Program-made: the position numbers and the translations under genes
In this document: piece after piece, positions 1-8,042 of the stretch
Layout: each line of letters begins with the position of its first letter
Position numbering within the stretch: the first letter of the stretch is position 1
The notes under the pieces: generated by a model
What the model was told of the DNA's origin: nothing
What the model saw: the letters and a program-made list of their open reading frames with translations, nothing else
The model's database searches: none
Source: SHLQ01 sp964441145
GTDB taxonomy: Bacteria > Actinomycetota > Acidimicrobiia > Acidimicrobiales > SHLQ01
Direction of reading: 5' to 3'
DNA length: 27,798 nt
Assembly: GCA_964441145.1 (NCBI GenBank)
Contig: CAYTUB010000040.1
Location: forward strand, 1-27,798

Positions 1-887
1 TTGGTGACCATGTTGGCTTCGGGGTCGGTGTTGATGGCCAGGATGTTCTTTGATCCCATGGCCCCGACCCAGTGCTGGGTGGCGCCGGAGATACCGCTGG
101 CGATGTAAATGGTCGGCGCGATACGGGTGCCGGTTTGGCCGACCTGGTCAGCGTGGGGACGCCAGCCGTTGTTGGTGACCGCACGACTGCATCCCACCTT
201 GCCACCGAGCTCGCTCGCCAGCTCATCGAGTGGCGCGAACGCTTCTTCGGAACCGACTGCTCGACCTCCGCTCACCACGACGGGAGCGGTCGACAAGGTG
301 ATGCCCTCGTTGAGAACCACGCGGTCCTTGATCACCGACCGCACGAGCGAATCGTCGATATCGACAGCCATCTCACTTACCGAACCGGCGGCTTGTGCCG
401 GTGCTGCCTCGACGGTGTGCGGCGCCATCGAGATCAACTTGGTATCGGCGGACAGCGTCGACTCCTCATGGAGCGCGCCTCCCCACTGGCTGCGGGTCAT
501 CGAGGTGACATCGGGTGCGACATCGACACAGTTGGCAACAAAGGGAAGATCGGCACGTGCGGCGAGTTGTGCCATGAGCTCGTTGCCGCGGTCGGTGCCG
601 CTGGCCATCACCACAGCTGGGCCGGCTGTTGCCACCGCGCCGGCGAGGGCCTGGCCCCAGGCTTCGGGGTTGTAGTCGCCCAAGTTCGGGCTGGTGAGGT
701 GATGAACGACAGCCGCACCGAATTCGCCAAGCTTGGCGAATGTGAGGTCGGCCCCCTCGCCCATGACAGCAGCGTGCACGTCAACGCCGAGACCACCGGC
801 GATGGCTCGGGCAGAGGTCAACGCCTCAAGGGTTGATTCGGCCACGTGGCCACGGTCGTGTTCTGCAACAACAAGGACAGCACTCAT
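1..887 (-). CDS. etfA: Electron transfer flavoprotein alpha subunit (partial, 3' end outside window)
   Basis: Alpha subunit of the FAD-containing ETF heterodimer, which takes electrons from flavin dehydrogenases and passes them towards the quinone pool. I read 295 codons from ATG at 887 to the left edge. The FAD-binding C-terminal domain is clear: SGGRAVG (206-212), CSRA (233-236), QVGQTG (248-253), SGISGA (264-269) followed by QH, then INTDP. About 25 residues are missing compared with the usual ~320. The ATG overlaps the TAA stop of etfB by one base (TAATG), so the two are translationally coupled. The upstream etfB leader carries the same operator as the dimethylglycine-enzyme gene, which suggests this ETF is its dedicated electron acceptor (inference). 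Confidence 0.95.
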   Translation of the reverse strand, partial: MSAVLVVAEHDRGHVAESTLEALTSARAIAGGLGVDVHAAVMGEGADLTFAKLGEFGAAVVHHLTSPNLGDYNPEAWGQALAGAVATAGPAVVMASGTDRGNELMAQLAARADLPFVANCVDVAPDVTSMTRSQWGGALHEESTLSADTKLISMAPHTVEAAPAQAAGSVSEMAVDIDDSLVRSVIKDRVVLNEGITLSTAPVVVSGGRAVGSEEAFAPLDELASELGGKVGCSRAVTNNGWRPHADQVGQTGTRIAPTIYIASGISGATQHWVGAMGSKNILAINTDPEANMVT

Positions 888-1660
888 TACATGACCCCCA
901 GTTCTTCGAGAATGTCGACGATGGCCGGAGCCGCTTCTGCGCCGTTGCCGAGCACCACCGTCTCGCTCACCTGTTCGGGTGGCGATTTCAACTTCACCTG
1001 GCGTTGACCGCCCGGCTCGGCACTGGCCTCCACCGTGCTCAACTCGGCCTTCTTTGAGGACAAGCGCCCCTTCATCGTCGGGTAGCGAGGAAGGTTGATG
1101 CCTTCCTTGACGCCAACGCACGCAGGCAACGGAAGTTCATACACCTCAAAGCCAGCGTCGACTTCTCGCCGCGCAATGATGTGACCATCGGAAGCCTCAT
1201 CGACATCGAGCCCCTTGATGCCGTTGACCATCGGACGTCCCAGCGCATGAGCGATGCGAACGCCTACCTGGAAGCCACCGGAGTCAGCCGACTCGTTTCC
1301 AAAGATGATGAGATCGAACGCACCGTCGGCGGCCTCGAGCTCTTCGATCGCTGTGGTTAGCGCCGCGGCCGTTTGCTGTGGGTCCATTGGAGAACCATCG
1401 GTCGGTACCAGCACCATCTTGTTGATGCCCACCGATACTGCGGCTCGCAGCTGCTCTTCGGACTCAGCCCCACCCAACGACAACACGACCGTCTCGCCGC
1501 CGTGTTTCTCATTGAGCTGTACGGCTGCTTCGACGCCACACTCCTCGTGAGGCGAGATCGCGTGCCCGAGGTTCTTATCGTCGACGTACTGTTCGTCTTC
1601 GGTGATATTGATTCGGGCGCCCGGGGCGGGCACTCGTTTCACCAAACAAAGAATGCGCAT
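887..1660 (-). CDS. etfB: Electron transfer flavoprotein beta subunit
   Basis: Beta subunit of ETF, 257 aa, the normal family length. It starts MRILCLVKRVP, and the ETF-beta signature region is near residues 180-205 (LPACVGVKEGINLPRYP, then a Lys-rich stretch). The start ATG at 1660 is preceded by a strong Shine-Dalgarno sequence (GAGGAGAG, about 1663-1670). The gene is transcribed leftwards into etfA with a TAATG overlap. The leader (1661-1753) holds a perfect hairpin (1693-1712), the 21-bp TGATA-type operator (1724-1744) and a possible -10 box TATCCT (1748-1753, minus strand). The operator lies just downstream of the -10, the geometry of a repressor that blocks initiation. The identification is secure; the role in methylamine-type demethylation is inferred from the shared operator. 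Confidence 0.96.
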   Translation of the reverse strand: MRILCLVKRVPAPGARINITEDEQYVDDKNLGHAISPHEECGVEAAVQLNEKHGGETVVLSLGGAESEEQLRAAVSVGINKMVLVPTDGSPMDPQQTAAALTTAIEELEAADGAFDLIIFGNESADSGGFQVGVRIAHALGRPMVNGIKGLDVDEASDGHIIARREVDAGFEVYELPLPACVGVKEGINLPRYPTMKGRLSSKKAELSTVEASAEPGGQRQVKLKSPPEQVSETVVLGNGAEAAPAIVDILEELGVM

Positions 1661-1692
1661 TTCTCTCCTCGATACTGCCGATCGATTTCCTC

Positions 1693-1712
1693 GTGTGCGT
1701 GGATACGCACAC
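1693..1712 (-). other. Perfect 8-bp hairpin in the etfBA leader
   Basis: Arms GTGTGCGT (1693-1700) and ACGCACAC (1705-1712) pair perfectly around a 4-nt loop. The hairpin lies between the operator and the etfB Shine-Dalgarno sequence. No U-tract follows, so it is not a standard terminator. It may stabilise mRNA or be a second protein-binding palindrome. Confidence 0.6.
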
Positions 1713-1723
1713 TAGGGAACTCG

Positions 1724-1744
1724 TGATACACGGCTGATATATCA
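1724..1744. promoter_or_regulatory. TGATA-type operator upstream of etfBA (site 1 of 3)
   Basis: The half-site TGATA (1724-1728), spacer CACGGC and perfect palindrome TGATATATCA (1735-1744) make a 21-bp element with TGATA and TATCA ends. It differs from the copies at 7641-7661 (reverse orientation) and 8626-8646 at one position each. A candidate minus-strand -10 box, TATCCT, sits 3 bp away at 1748-1753. The copy in front of the gntR-type gene suggests that its product binds all three. Confidence 0.8.
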
Positions 1745-1854
1745 CGAAGGATAGACGACTTCAGCTCCTCCCGCACGTGGACACAAGCACGTCCCCCAGT
1801 GCCCGAACCTGCGAAACTACAATTCACTTCATCACAACATGACAGGCGGGGGTT

Positions 1855-4002
1855 ATGGAAGTACAAGATCTTCCTTACAAGTGCGATCTCATCATGAAGG
1901 GTGGGATCACAAGCGGCGTGGTCTACCCGCCCGCAATCGCCGAACTCGCAAAGGACCACCGGTTCTACAGCATTGGCGGCGCATCGGCGGGAGCGCTCGC
2001 AGCCGCGGCAACTGCGGCCGCAGAATTCGGTCGCCAAAGCGGCAGCCACCCGGCCGCCTTCGACGTCATGGATGGGATCAACCGCGAGATCTCAGGAACA
2101 ACGGGCAAAACCACGGTCCTCCAGAACCTCATACAGCCCCAGGACTCAACCCGTCGCTACTTCGACTTGCTGTGGGCTCTCAAGAAGGCATCTTCGGACA
2201 GCAGCGCTCCCCACGACCGGCCATCCCTGCTAACCCGCGCCCGACGTGCGACCACAGCGATGAGACTTTTTCTCTGGGGTCTCATCACCCACGGTGTGCC
2301 AAAGACTGTTTCTGCCCTTCTCGGAGTCTCGCTACTGATCATCGCCGCACTGGGCGCTGTTTTCGTACCCAATTCGCTCGCCACAGGAATCGTGGTTGGC
2401 ATCGTGGCGTGTATGGGCCTGTTTCTTTGGGCCGTTGGCAGCCTGGTGAATCTGTACGGCTCGTTCCAGGCCACGTTTGTCGACAATCACTTCGGCCTGT
2501 GCAACGGAACGACCCCAAACAACGTCGGAATTACCGACTGGCTACACGCCAAGATCCAACTCCTCGCATTCGGATCGACCCCACCCGATCGCCCCCTGAC
2601 CTATGGCGATCTCCATACGTGCGGAATCGAATTGGTCACGATGACAACGAATGCGTCACAAGGTGAAAGCCTGGCGTTTCCCTTCGCGGATGAAGACGCA
2701 TGGGCTTTTGACCCAGCCGATGCCTTGGCCCTACTTCCCCGAGATGTCGCCGAGTACATGATCGAGTGTGGAGAGAAGACTCGGGATGGGTGGAAGGATC
2801 GCCTCAACCGTGACGAACTTCCGCCGAGTGCAGCGCACTCGCCCGGGGAAACCAGCGGTATCGATCCCAAAGCGCTCCTCCCGCTGCCACCAGCGTGGGA
2901 TCTCCCTGTGTTGCTCGGCGCACGATTCAGCTATCCAATTCCCCCGATCCTTTCGGCCTTTCCGTTGTACCGCCGGATACGTGATCGACGGGCGGGCGGA
3001 GCGTCCGCGGAGAGCGAAGATCACTACTGCAAGGTTTGGCTCACCGACGGCGGGATCTGCTCGAACCTTCCCGTCCACCTGTTCGACGCCGCACTCCCCT
3101 CGCGACCGACGTATGCCATCAACCTCTCGACCACTGGCTTCGAAGTCAACCGAGGGGAAGACGAGATGACGGATGCACATCGCCGGGTACACCGACCCTT
3201 AGACGGCGGCGTGGAACTCGACCTGCAGGTCCACGAGATCACCTCCGTCTCCGGCTTCATGAAACGACTACTCGACTCCGCCAGGAACTGGTCAGACAAT
3301 TCGACGCAAGGGGAAATCGGTGTTCGGGACCGTATCTGCACGATCGAGCTTGGACCTCATGAAGGCGGCCTCAACCTCGACATGACTTCGGAGACAATCC
3401 GCGGCCTCGAACCACGCGGGCGCGCCGCCGGTGAAAACCTCGCTTGGATGGTGACCGGCCGCCAGCCTGCCCTTGACCCACGGAGGGGGTCGGATGCTGA
3501 CACCCAATGGCTCCGACACCGCTGGATCCGAATGCTTGCCACGATTGAGGGTTCGGCCAAGTTCATCGAGAAGCTGGCCGAACGTGGCATGGACGAAGAC
3601 ATCGTCCCGCAGGGTCGCTTGAACCACGAGTTGGAGCGATCGCTTTGCTACAACGAGTTGCGAAATCCTGATTCCGAGCTTCGAAAGGCGCTTGGCGTTG
3701 ACGACTCGATGTGGAATGACCAAGTTGAGCAAACACTCGACGAGATCATCACAAAGCTCGTCGAGGTCCCCTTCGGAAGCGCCGCATCACTCGACGTCAG
3801 CCATTCCGAACGCAAGCTCGCCCTATCCACTCGCCGACCGACGACCACGATCACCTGCCCGTGGGATGACATGGACCGAGATGGGGTCGTGGATTCCATC
3901 GATACCGACGCGGACGGAGACGGATCGCCAATCGACGAAGATGTCGACGACCGCGATCCCAAGGTCCAACATCCCCCCTCCGAGGACGGCAAGACCCCGT
4001 AG
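1855..4002 (+). CDS. Patatin-like phospholipase with two membrane helices and an Asp-rich calcium-binding-type tail
   Basis: 715 aa, longer than a bare patatin domain (~250-350 aa). The oxyanion-type loop GGITSG is at 16-21 and the nucleophile elbow GASAG holds Ser44. The dyad Asp is Asp398 in LTDGG, about 350 residues later, so the domain contains a large insertion. Two adjacent hydrophobic segments (about 152-171 and 176-197) look like a membrane hairpin inside that insertion. The last ~45 residues are packed with D-x-D-x-D-G repeats (DMDRDGVVDSIDTDADGDG), like thrombospondin type-3 or dockerin-type Ca2+ loops. No signal peptide is visible. The family hydrolyses acyl lipids; the substrate is unknown. 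The start at 1855 follows a G-rich stretch (GGCGGGGG). It stands alone between the etf leader and the CobW gene and has no obvious link to C1 metabolism. Confidence 0.85.
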   Translation: MEVQDLPYKCDLIMKGGITSGVVYPPAIAELAKDHRFYSIGGASAGALAAAATAAAEFGRQSGSHPAAFDVMDGINREISGTTGKTTVLQNLIQPQDSTRRYFDLLWALKKASSDSSAPHDRPSLLTRARRATTAMRLFLWGLITHGVPKTVSALLGVSLLIIAALGAVFVPNSLATGIVVGIVACMGLFLWAVGSLVNLYGSFQATFVDNHFGLCNGTTPNNVGITDWLHAKIQLLAFGSTPPDRPLTYGDLHTCGIELVTMTTNASQGESLAFPFADEDAWAFDPADALALLPRDVAEYMIECGEKTRDGWKDRLNRDELPPSAAHSPGETSGIDPKALLPLPPAWDLPVLLGARFSYPIPPILSAFPLYRRIRDRRAGGASAESEDHYCKVWLTDGGICSNLPVHLFDAALPSRPTYAINLSTTGFEVNRGEDEMTDAHRRVHRPLDGGVELDLQVHEITSVSGFMKRLLDSARNWSDNSTQGEIGVRDRICTIELGPHEGGLNLDMTSETIRGLEPRGRAAGENLAWMVTGRQPALDPRRGSDADTQWLRHRWIRMLATIEGSAKFIEKLAERGMDEDIVPQGRLNHELERSLCYNELRNPDSELRKALGVDDSMWNDQVEQTLDEIITKLVEVPFGSAASLDVSHSERKLALSTRRPTTTITCPWDDMDRDGVVDSIDTDADGDGSPIDEDVDDRDPKVQHPPSEDGKTP

Positions 4003-4041
4003 GGCACGTCGGGAACTTCAGGACCTGGCAGACTCGATGCC

Positions 4042-4938
4042 ATGAGCGATTCCCCAAAGATCCCCATCACCGTGCTCGGCGGATGGCTCGGCGCGGGCAA
4101 GACGACCATGGTGAACCGCATCTTGGAATCCACGACGGAGCCAATCGCTGTGATCGTCAACGATGTAGGCGAGGTCAACGTCGACGCAGATCTCATTCGT
4201 CAGAACGCAGGTGACGACGATGGCGTTATCGAACTCACCAACGGCTGCATCTGCTGCAAGATCGGCGACGATCTCTTCGCGACACTGGCGGACCTCGCAC
4301 GCCGCTCCCCTGCCCCACATCGCATCGTGCTCGAAGCAAGCGGCGTAGCCGACCTTCGGCCGCTCGAGTCGTTTCTCGATCACCCGCGGGTAGAGATCGA
4401 TGCGGTGATCGCCCTCGTCGACCCCGCGAACTTCGCTCATCGGTCGTCTGGTCCTCCGTACGGATCGCTGATGCGTGCCCAACTCGCCGGCGCTGACCTC
4501 GTCATCGCCACCAAACTCGACCTCATCGCCAAGGACGAACAGGCAACCGCACTCGATGCTCTTCGGGAGTTCACCAAAGCCCGCATCATCGAGGCGAGTG
4601 ACGACCCCGCATGGATCAACACCGTCTTGCTCGGCGCCCACGACAACCCCGACCACGAACTCTCCACCAACGCGAGCGCACCGGTCGCGACCATCACGTG
4701 GCGAAGCGATGGACCAGTCGATGCACTCTCGGTGAAGTCGGTGCTGCAGAAATCCGGCCTGCTTCGAGCCAAGGGGTCCGTCGCTGCGCACGACGGGGCC
4801 AAGGTCATTCACCTCGCCGGAGGCCGAGTGACCATGACCGACCTCGACGCTGACCTCGAACCGATCCACGCCATCGTGTTGATCGGTGAATCATTCGACG
4901 AAGTCGAAGCGGTCGCCGGGATGCTTGGCGAACTTTAG
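4042..4938 (+). CDS. CobW/COG0523-family GTPase (metallochaperone-type)
   Basis: 298 aa, a short G3E GTPase. Walker A is GGWLGAGKT with Lys20. The metal-binding motif CxCC is C69-I-C71-C72. The guanine-specificity motif appears as TKLD (157-160). A compact CobW_C domain fills the last ~85 residues. Family members bind Zn, Co or other metals and deliver them to client enzymes. Which metal is not readable from sequence, but the nearby corrinoid methyltransferase operon makes a cobalt/B12-related role tempting (inference only). It lies 39 bp downstream of the patatin gene. No strong Shine-Dalgarno sequence is seen. A hairpin (4941-4958) begins two bases after its stop codon. Confidence 0.88.
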   Translation: MSDSPKIPITVLGGWLGAGKTTMVNRILESTTEPIAVIVNDVGEVNVDADLIRQNAGDDDGVIELTNGCICCKIGDDLFATLADLARRSPAPHRIVLEASGVADLRPLESFLDHPRVEIDAVIALVDPANFAHRSSGPPYGSLMRAQLAGADLVIATKLDLIAKDEQATALDALREFTKARIIEASDDPAWINTVLLGAHDNPDHELSTNASAPVATITWRSDGPVDALSVKSVLQKSGLLRAKGSVAAHDGAKVIHLAGGRVTMTDLDADLEPIHAIVLIGESFDEVEAVAGMLGEL

Positions 4939-4940
4939 TT

Positions 4941-4958
4941 ACCCGCGCTGGAGCGGGT
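4941..4958 (+). terminator. Hairpin after the CobW gene
   Basis: ACCCGC (4941-4946) and GCGGGT (4953-4958) form a 6-bp GC-rich stem with a 6-nt loop directly after the stop codon. It has no clear U-run, so termination here is plausible but not certain. Confidence 0.45.
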
Positions 4959-5016
4959 CCCGCACTCTCGGTCTTAGGGGCGGGAAGATAAACCCAACTG
5001 GCAAGCTTCTGACCCA

Positions 5017-5051
5017 GCTCGGTGCCAAGTGGCGGGAACCTGACACCGAGC
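5017..5051 (-). terminator. Long-loop inverted repeat between convergent CobW and dimethylglycine-enzyme genes
   Basis: GCTCGGTG (5017-5024) pairs perfectly with CACCGAGC (5044-5051) around a 19-nt loop. It starts 11 bp beyond the end of the minus-strand gene at 5063. It could stop transcription or protect 3' ends; no U-tract is present. Confidence 0.4.
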
Positions 5052-5062
5052 CGAGCGATCAT

Positions 5063-7582
5063 TTAACCCTTGAGGCGGATGTTCTCCGGGTCAAAGGCAG
5101 AGCCAGTTCCCACGACGGTGCATGGGAACAGTTCGTTCATGTACATGACCTTGAGCTGCGTTCCCGGCGCCGCGTGTTCGGCGGGCACGTACCCAAGCAG
5201 TAGGTTTTTGCCGACGCTCGGTCCGTAACCAGCGGTCGTCACTCGACTCACACGACCGTGACTGTCGACCATGCGCTCGCCGTCCGCGGTGAGGATCGGC
5301 TCATTGCCGCCCTGCATCCAACGTTGGCGTCCTTCGCTGTCGGTGTTCTCGTCGACGACGAGCGTCACGCAATGGACCTCGGGGTCTCCAGCTTCACGGG
5401 CGGCCAGGTAGGCCTCCTTGCCAATGAAGTCCGCAGCCTTGACCTTCGGACGGGCCAAACCAGCTTCGATTGGGTTGTACTCGCTCTCGAGCTCGGCACC
5501 CATGAGGCGGTACCCCTTCTCGATGCGACCGGTTACGGCGTACACGCCCATGCCCGTCGGGCGAAGACCGTGGTCTTTGCCCGCGTCCATGATGGCGTCC
5601 CACAACGCGGGGCCATTGTCCCAACCGGTGTAGATCTCCCAGCCGGTGTCGCCCACGTAGCTGACTCGGAACAACGTGCACGCGATTCCGGCGATTTCGG
5701 CGTTGGTGACCGAACCGTACTTGTTGCCTTCGAAGCTGAGGTCAGCGTCGGTGAGTTGGCTCAGGATCGCCTCGGCGTTCGGACCCCAAACACCAAGGGT
5801 GGTCGTGGTCTTGCTGAGGTTGGTGAAGGTGACCGACTCGTCTTCGGGCAGGTACTTCTTGATCCAATACTCGTCGCGACCGCCGTCGAAGGCGCCGGTG
5901 ACGATGCGCACGGTGTCTTCACCGGTCTGCATCATCGTGAGATCCGAGTGAAAGCCACCGTCTTCGTTGAGCCACGGGGTGTAGGCACTCGTGCCGACGC
6001 CCTTGCACACCTTGTTGACAGCCAAGTACTCGGCAAAGTCGAGCGCACCTGGGCCGGTGAGTTCGAACACCTGGAAGGCCGACAGGTCGAACAGGCCAGC
6101 GTTCTCACGCATATTGAGGTGCTCGCCGTTGATGATCGGGCTCCACCAGCGGTTGTCCCATTCGACTTCGCGCTCTTCGAGCCCGTAGCGCTCGACGAGG
6201 TCGGCATTGGAGGTGTACCACTGCGCACGTTCCCAAACCCGGGCCTGGAAGAACATTGCGCCGAGCGCTTCTTGGCGGCTGTAGTACGGGCTTTGCACCA
6301 GGTTGCGGCGACCTTCCCACTGCTCTTGTGGGTGAACAATCCCGTAGGTCTTGATGAAGTGCTCGTCGGCGCGAGCCCAAATGTGGTCGTCACCGCGCTC
6401 TTCTGGGTAGAAGCGTGCGAGATCGGATGCGTGCGGGTCGATGACGCGTGGGTAGCCATAGGTCATCCACTCGGCCACGACCTGGGCCATGCCCGGGCCT
6501 TCCTTGACCCACACCGCTGCGGCCGACCAGAGGTTGCGGACTTCGACGGTCTCACCAAGGCATGGCATGGCGTCGGGCGTGAGTGAGAGCAAGCCGTTGA
6601 TGGCGTACTTGATCTCGGCGTCGCCGAGCATGTCCATCAGCTCGATGGCGGTTTCCATCTGCGGATCGAAATCGTCCTGCGTGAAGGGCATCTCGGTTGG
6701 GGTCAGCGCTGCTTCTTGGTTCGACGGGATGTCGTCTGGGTGATGAAGGATCGCACGGTGACCGTAGGAACCAACTTCCATCGAGCCTGCGGCCTGGCGC
6801 TCGTAGCAGAACGTGTCCATGTCGCGAACGATTGGGTAGGCGATCTCGGTGTTGGTCTCGGCTAGAACATCCATCGGGCCAACGTCGGCCATCTGGTGCA
6901 CGGCGGGCACGAGCGGAATCGTGGCGCCGGCCATGTTCGCTACTCGGTTGCTCCACACACCACAGGCCACGACGACATAGTTCGCCTCGATCCGGCCGCG
7001 ATCGGTCACGACAGCGCTGACCTTCTGTTGGCCGTTGGGGGCGTCGACGGTTTCCACATCTTCGACTTCGGTGTTTGCAAACACCTGCAACACACCCTTG
7101 TCCATAGCCTCGTTGCGGAACAGCGTGCCGGTGTCGAGCGAGTCGACCACCGAAACCGTCGGGCAATGGAAGCCGCCGAGGATGATCTCTTCGTTGATGA
7201 ACGGCACGAGTTCTTTGACCTGGGCTGGGGTGAGCAGCTCCGCCTCGACGCCCCATGCAGTTGCCGACGTCATGCGGCGGTTCAGTTCGTCCATGCGCTC
7301 TTGGGTACGAGCGACTTCGATACCGCCGGAGTCAACCGAGCGGTCGAGGTCTCGATACTGATTGGCGCTCTGCACACCGAGGAGAGCCATCTCCTTGTTG
7401 TGATCCACCGGGAAAATGAAGTTCGACGCGTGACCTGTGGAACCGCCAGGGTTCGGAAGCGGACCCTTATCGATCAAGACAATATCTTCCCAACCCAACC
7501 GGGCAAGGTGCCCGACAAGGCAACTACCGACGATGCCGGCACCGATGACGACAACATTTGCTTTGCTCGGAAACTCGCTCAT
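5063..7582 (-). CDS. Dimethylglycine oxidase/dehydrogenase-like flavin-folate enzyme (DAO + GcvT domains)
   Basis: 839 aa. The N-terminal FAD-dependent amine oxidoreductase domain (about 1-400) has GAGIVG (14-19) and GGSTGHAS with His51 where relatives attach FAD covalently. The C-terminal GcvT-type folate domain covers about 430-830. From memory of Arthrobacter globiformis dimethylglycine oxidase, its active-site His225, Tyr259 and folate-site Asp552 correspond to His229 (VHQ), Tyr260 (CYER) and Asp547 (HSDLT) here. Expected reaction: oxidise an N-methyl group (dimethylglycine or sarcosine) and pass the C1 unit to THF as methylene-THF. Start ATG at 7582 has AGGAG upstream. The promoter (-35 TTGCCA 7689-7694, -10 TATTCT 7667-7672, minus strand) runs into the operator at 7641-7661. 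Sharing that operator with etfBA argues for a dehydrogenase using ETF rather than O2. Confidence 0.88.
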   Translation of the reverse strand: MSEFPSKANVVVIGAGIVGSCLVGHLARLGWEDIVLIDKGPLPNPGGSTGHASNFIFPVDHNKEMALLGVQSANQYRDLDRSVDSGGIEVARTQERMDELNRRMTSATAWGVEAELLTPAQVKELVPFINEEIILGGFHCPTVSVVDSLDTGTLFRNEAMDKGVLQVFANTEVEDVETVDAPNGQQKVSAVVTDRGRIEANYVVVACGVWSNRVANMAGATIPLVPAVHQMADVGPMDVLAETNTEIAYPIVRDMDTFCYERQAAGSMEVGSYGHRAILHHPDDIPSNQEAALTPTEMPFTQDDFDPQMETAIELMDMLGDAEIKYAINGLLSLTPDAMPCLGETVEVRNLWSAAAVWVKEGPGMAQVVAEWMTYGYPRVIDPHASDLARFYPEERGDDHIWARADEHFIKTYGIVHPQEQWEGRRNLVQSPYYSRQEALGAMFFQARVWERAQWYTSNADLVERYGLEEREVEWDNRWWSPIINGEHLNMRENAGLFDLSAFQVFELTGPGALDFAEYLAVNKVCKGVGTSAYTPWLNEDGGFHSDLTMMQTGEDTVRIVTGAFDGGRDEYWIKKYLPEDESVTFTNLSKTTTTLGVWGPNAEAILSQLTDADLSFEGNKYGSVTNAEIAGIACTLFRVSYVGDTGWEIYTGWDNGPALWDAIMDAGKDHGLRPTGMGVYAVTGRIEKGYRLMGAELESEYNPIEAGLARPKVKAADFIGKEAYLAAREAGDPEVHCVTLVVDENTDSEGRQRWMQGGNEPILTADGERMVDSHGRVSRVTTAGYGPSVGKNLLLGYVPAEHAAPGTQLKVMYMNELFPCTVVGTGSAFDPENIRLKG

Positions 7583-7585
7583 TCG

Positions 7586-7607
7586 TTCGCTCTCCTAGTC
7601 AAGCGAA
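7586..7607 (-). other. Hairpin presenting the Shine-Dalgarno sequence of the dimethylglycine-enzyme gene
   Basis: TTCGCT (7586-7591) and AGCGAA (7602-7607) form a 6-bp stem. The 10-nt loop contains the AGGAG ribosome-binding sequence just before ATG 7582. It could tune translation, but such short stems also arise by chance. Confidence 0.35.
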
Positions 7608-7640
7608 AGGTTTGGGGCCTGACCCCAGTTCTTTCGTGGT

Positions 7641-7661
7641 GATATATCAGCTGTGTATCAC
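7641..7661. promoter_or_regulatory. TGATA-type operator upstream of the dimethylglycine-enzyme gene (site 2 of 3)
   Basis: TGATATATCA (7641-7650), spacer GCTGTG and half-site TATCA (7657-7661): the reverse-orientation form of sites 1 and 3. It lies 5 bp downstream of the minus-strand -10 box (7667-7672), over the expected transcription start, which suits repression. Confidence 0.8.
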
Positions 7662-7666
7662 GGCGA

Positions 7667-7694
7667 GAATACGCCCAACCCCACCCTCTGGCAA
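7667..7694 (-). promoter_or_regulatory. Sigma-70-type promoter for the dimethylglycine-enzyme gene
   Basis: On the minus strand -35 TTGCCA (7689-7694), a 16-bp spacer and -10 TATTCT (7667-7672). The transcription start should fall at the edge of the operator. Confidence 0.6.
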
Positions 7695-7726
7695 GGTGTG
7701 TTTCTCAACAGCCCCGGCACCTCCGT

Positions 7727-7732
7727 TACAAT
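7727..7732 (+). promoter_or_regulatory. -10 box (leaderless type) for the small membrane protein gene
   Basis: TACAAT ends 6 nt before the GTG start at 7739, so the mRNA would begin at or next to the start codon. No convincing -35 box is seen. Confidence 0.5.
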
Positions 7733-7738
7733 TGGCAT

Positions 7739-8011
7739 GTGGCGATCGCAGAAGAACTAGGCGGAATGGATTGGCGCAGGCTGTTCGGGCTTGCCGCACT
7801 CACCGTCCTGCTTGGTGTCGGCTCGTTCTTCGCACTCACCCAAATCACCGGGACTGGCTCAGAACGTTCCGACACCTACGGAGGCGACATCTCCCAACAA
7901 TGCATCGATGACACAGCCGCTATTGCCGACGAACGAGCAGACGCTGTCCAAGAGCTCGGCGCTGACGCTCCGATAACGGGCTTTCACTTCCCCGAGTCCT
8001 GCTTCGAGTAA
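7739..8011 (+). CDS. Small single-pass membrane protein, unknown function
   Basis: 90 aa from GTG 7739, a start supported by the -10 box 6 nt upstream; ATG at 7766 (residue 10) is the alternative. One hydrophobic segment (about residues 15-35, LFGLAALTVLLGVGSFFALTQ) follows MDWRR. This gives an N-in topology with a ~50-residue acidic outer part containing two Cys residues (C55 and C88). I do not recognise a family. It lies 31 bp upstream of a degenerate signal-peptidase-like gene, probably in the same transcript, so the two may work together at the membrane. It is divergent from the dimethylglycine-enzyme gene and shares the intergenic region that holds operator site 2. Confidence 0.65.
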   Translation: MAIAEELGGMDWRRLFGLAALTVLLGVGSFFALTQITGTGSERSDTYGGDISQQCIDDTAAIADERADAVQELGADAPITGFHFPESCFE

Positions 8012-8042
8012 TCGAGCCACGTAAGCGACAAGGCAACCTACG

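Noticed and set aside
72..836. Plus-strand open frame (254 codons) opposite etfA
   Set aside because: The minus strand reads as a clear EtfA through the window edge; the plus frame has no family features.
5258..6586. Long plus-strand open frame (442 codons) inside the dimethylglycine-enzyme gene
   Set aside because: It is antisense to a gene with clear conserved motifs and has no recognisable domain; long antisense frames are expected in GC-rich coding DNA.
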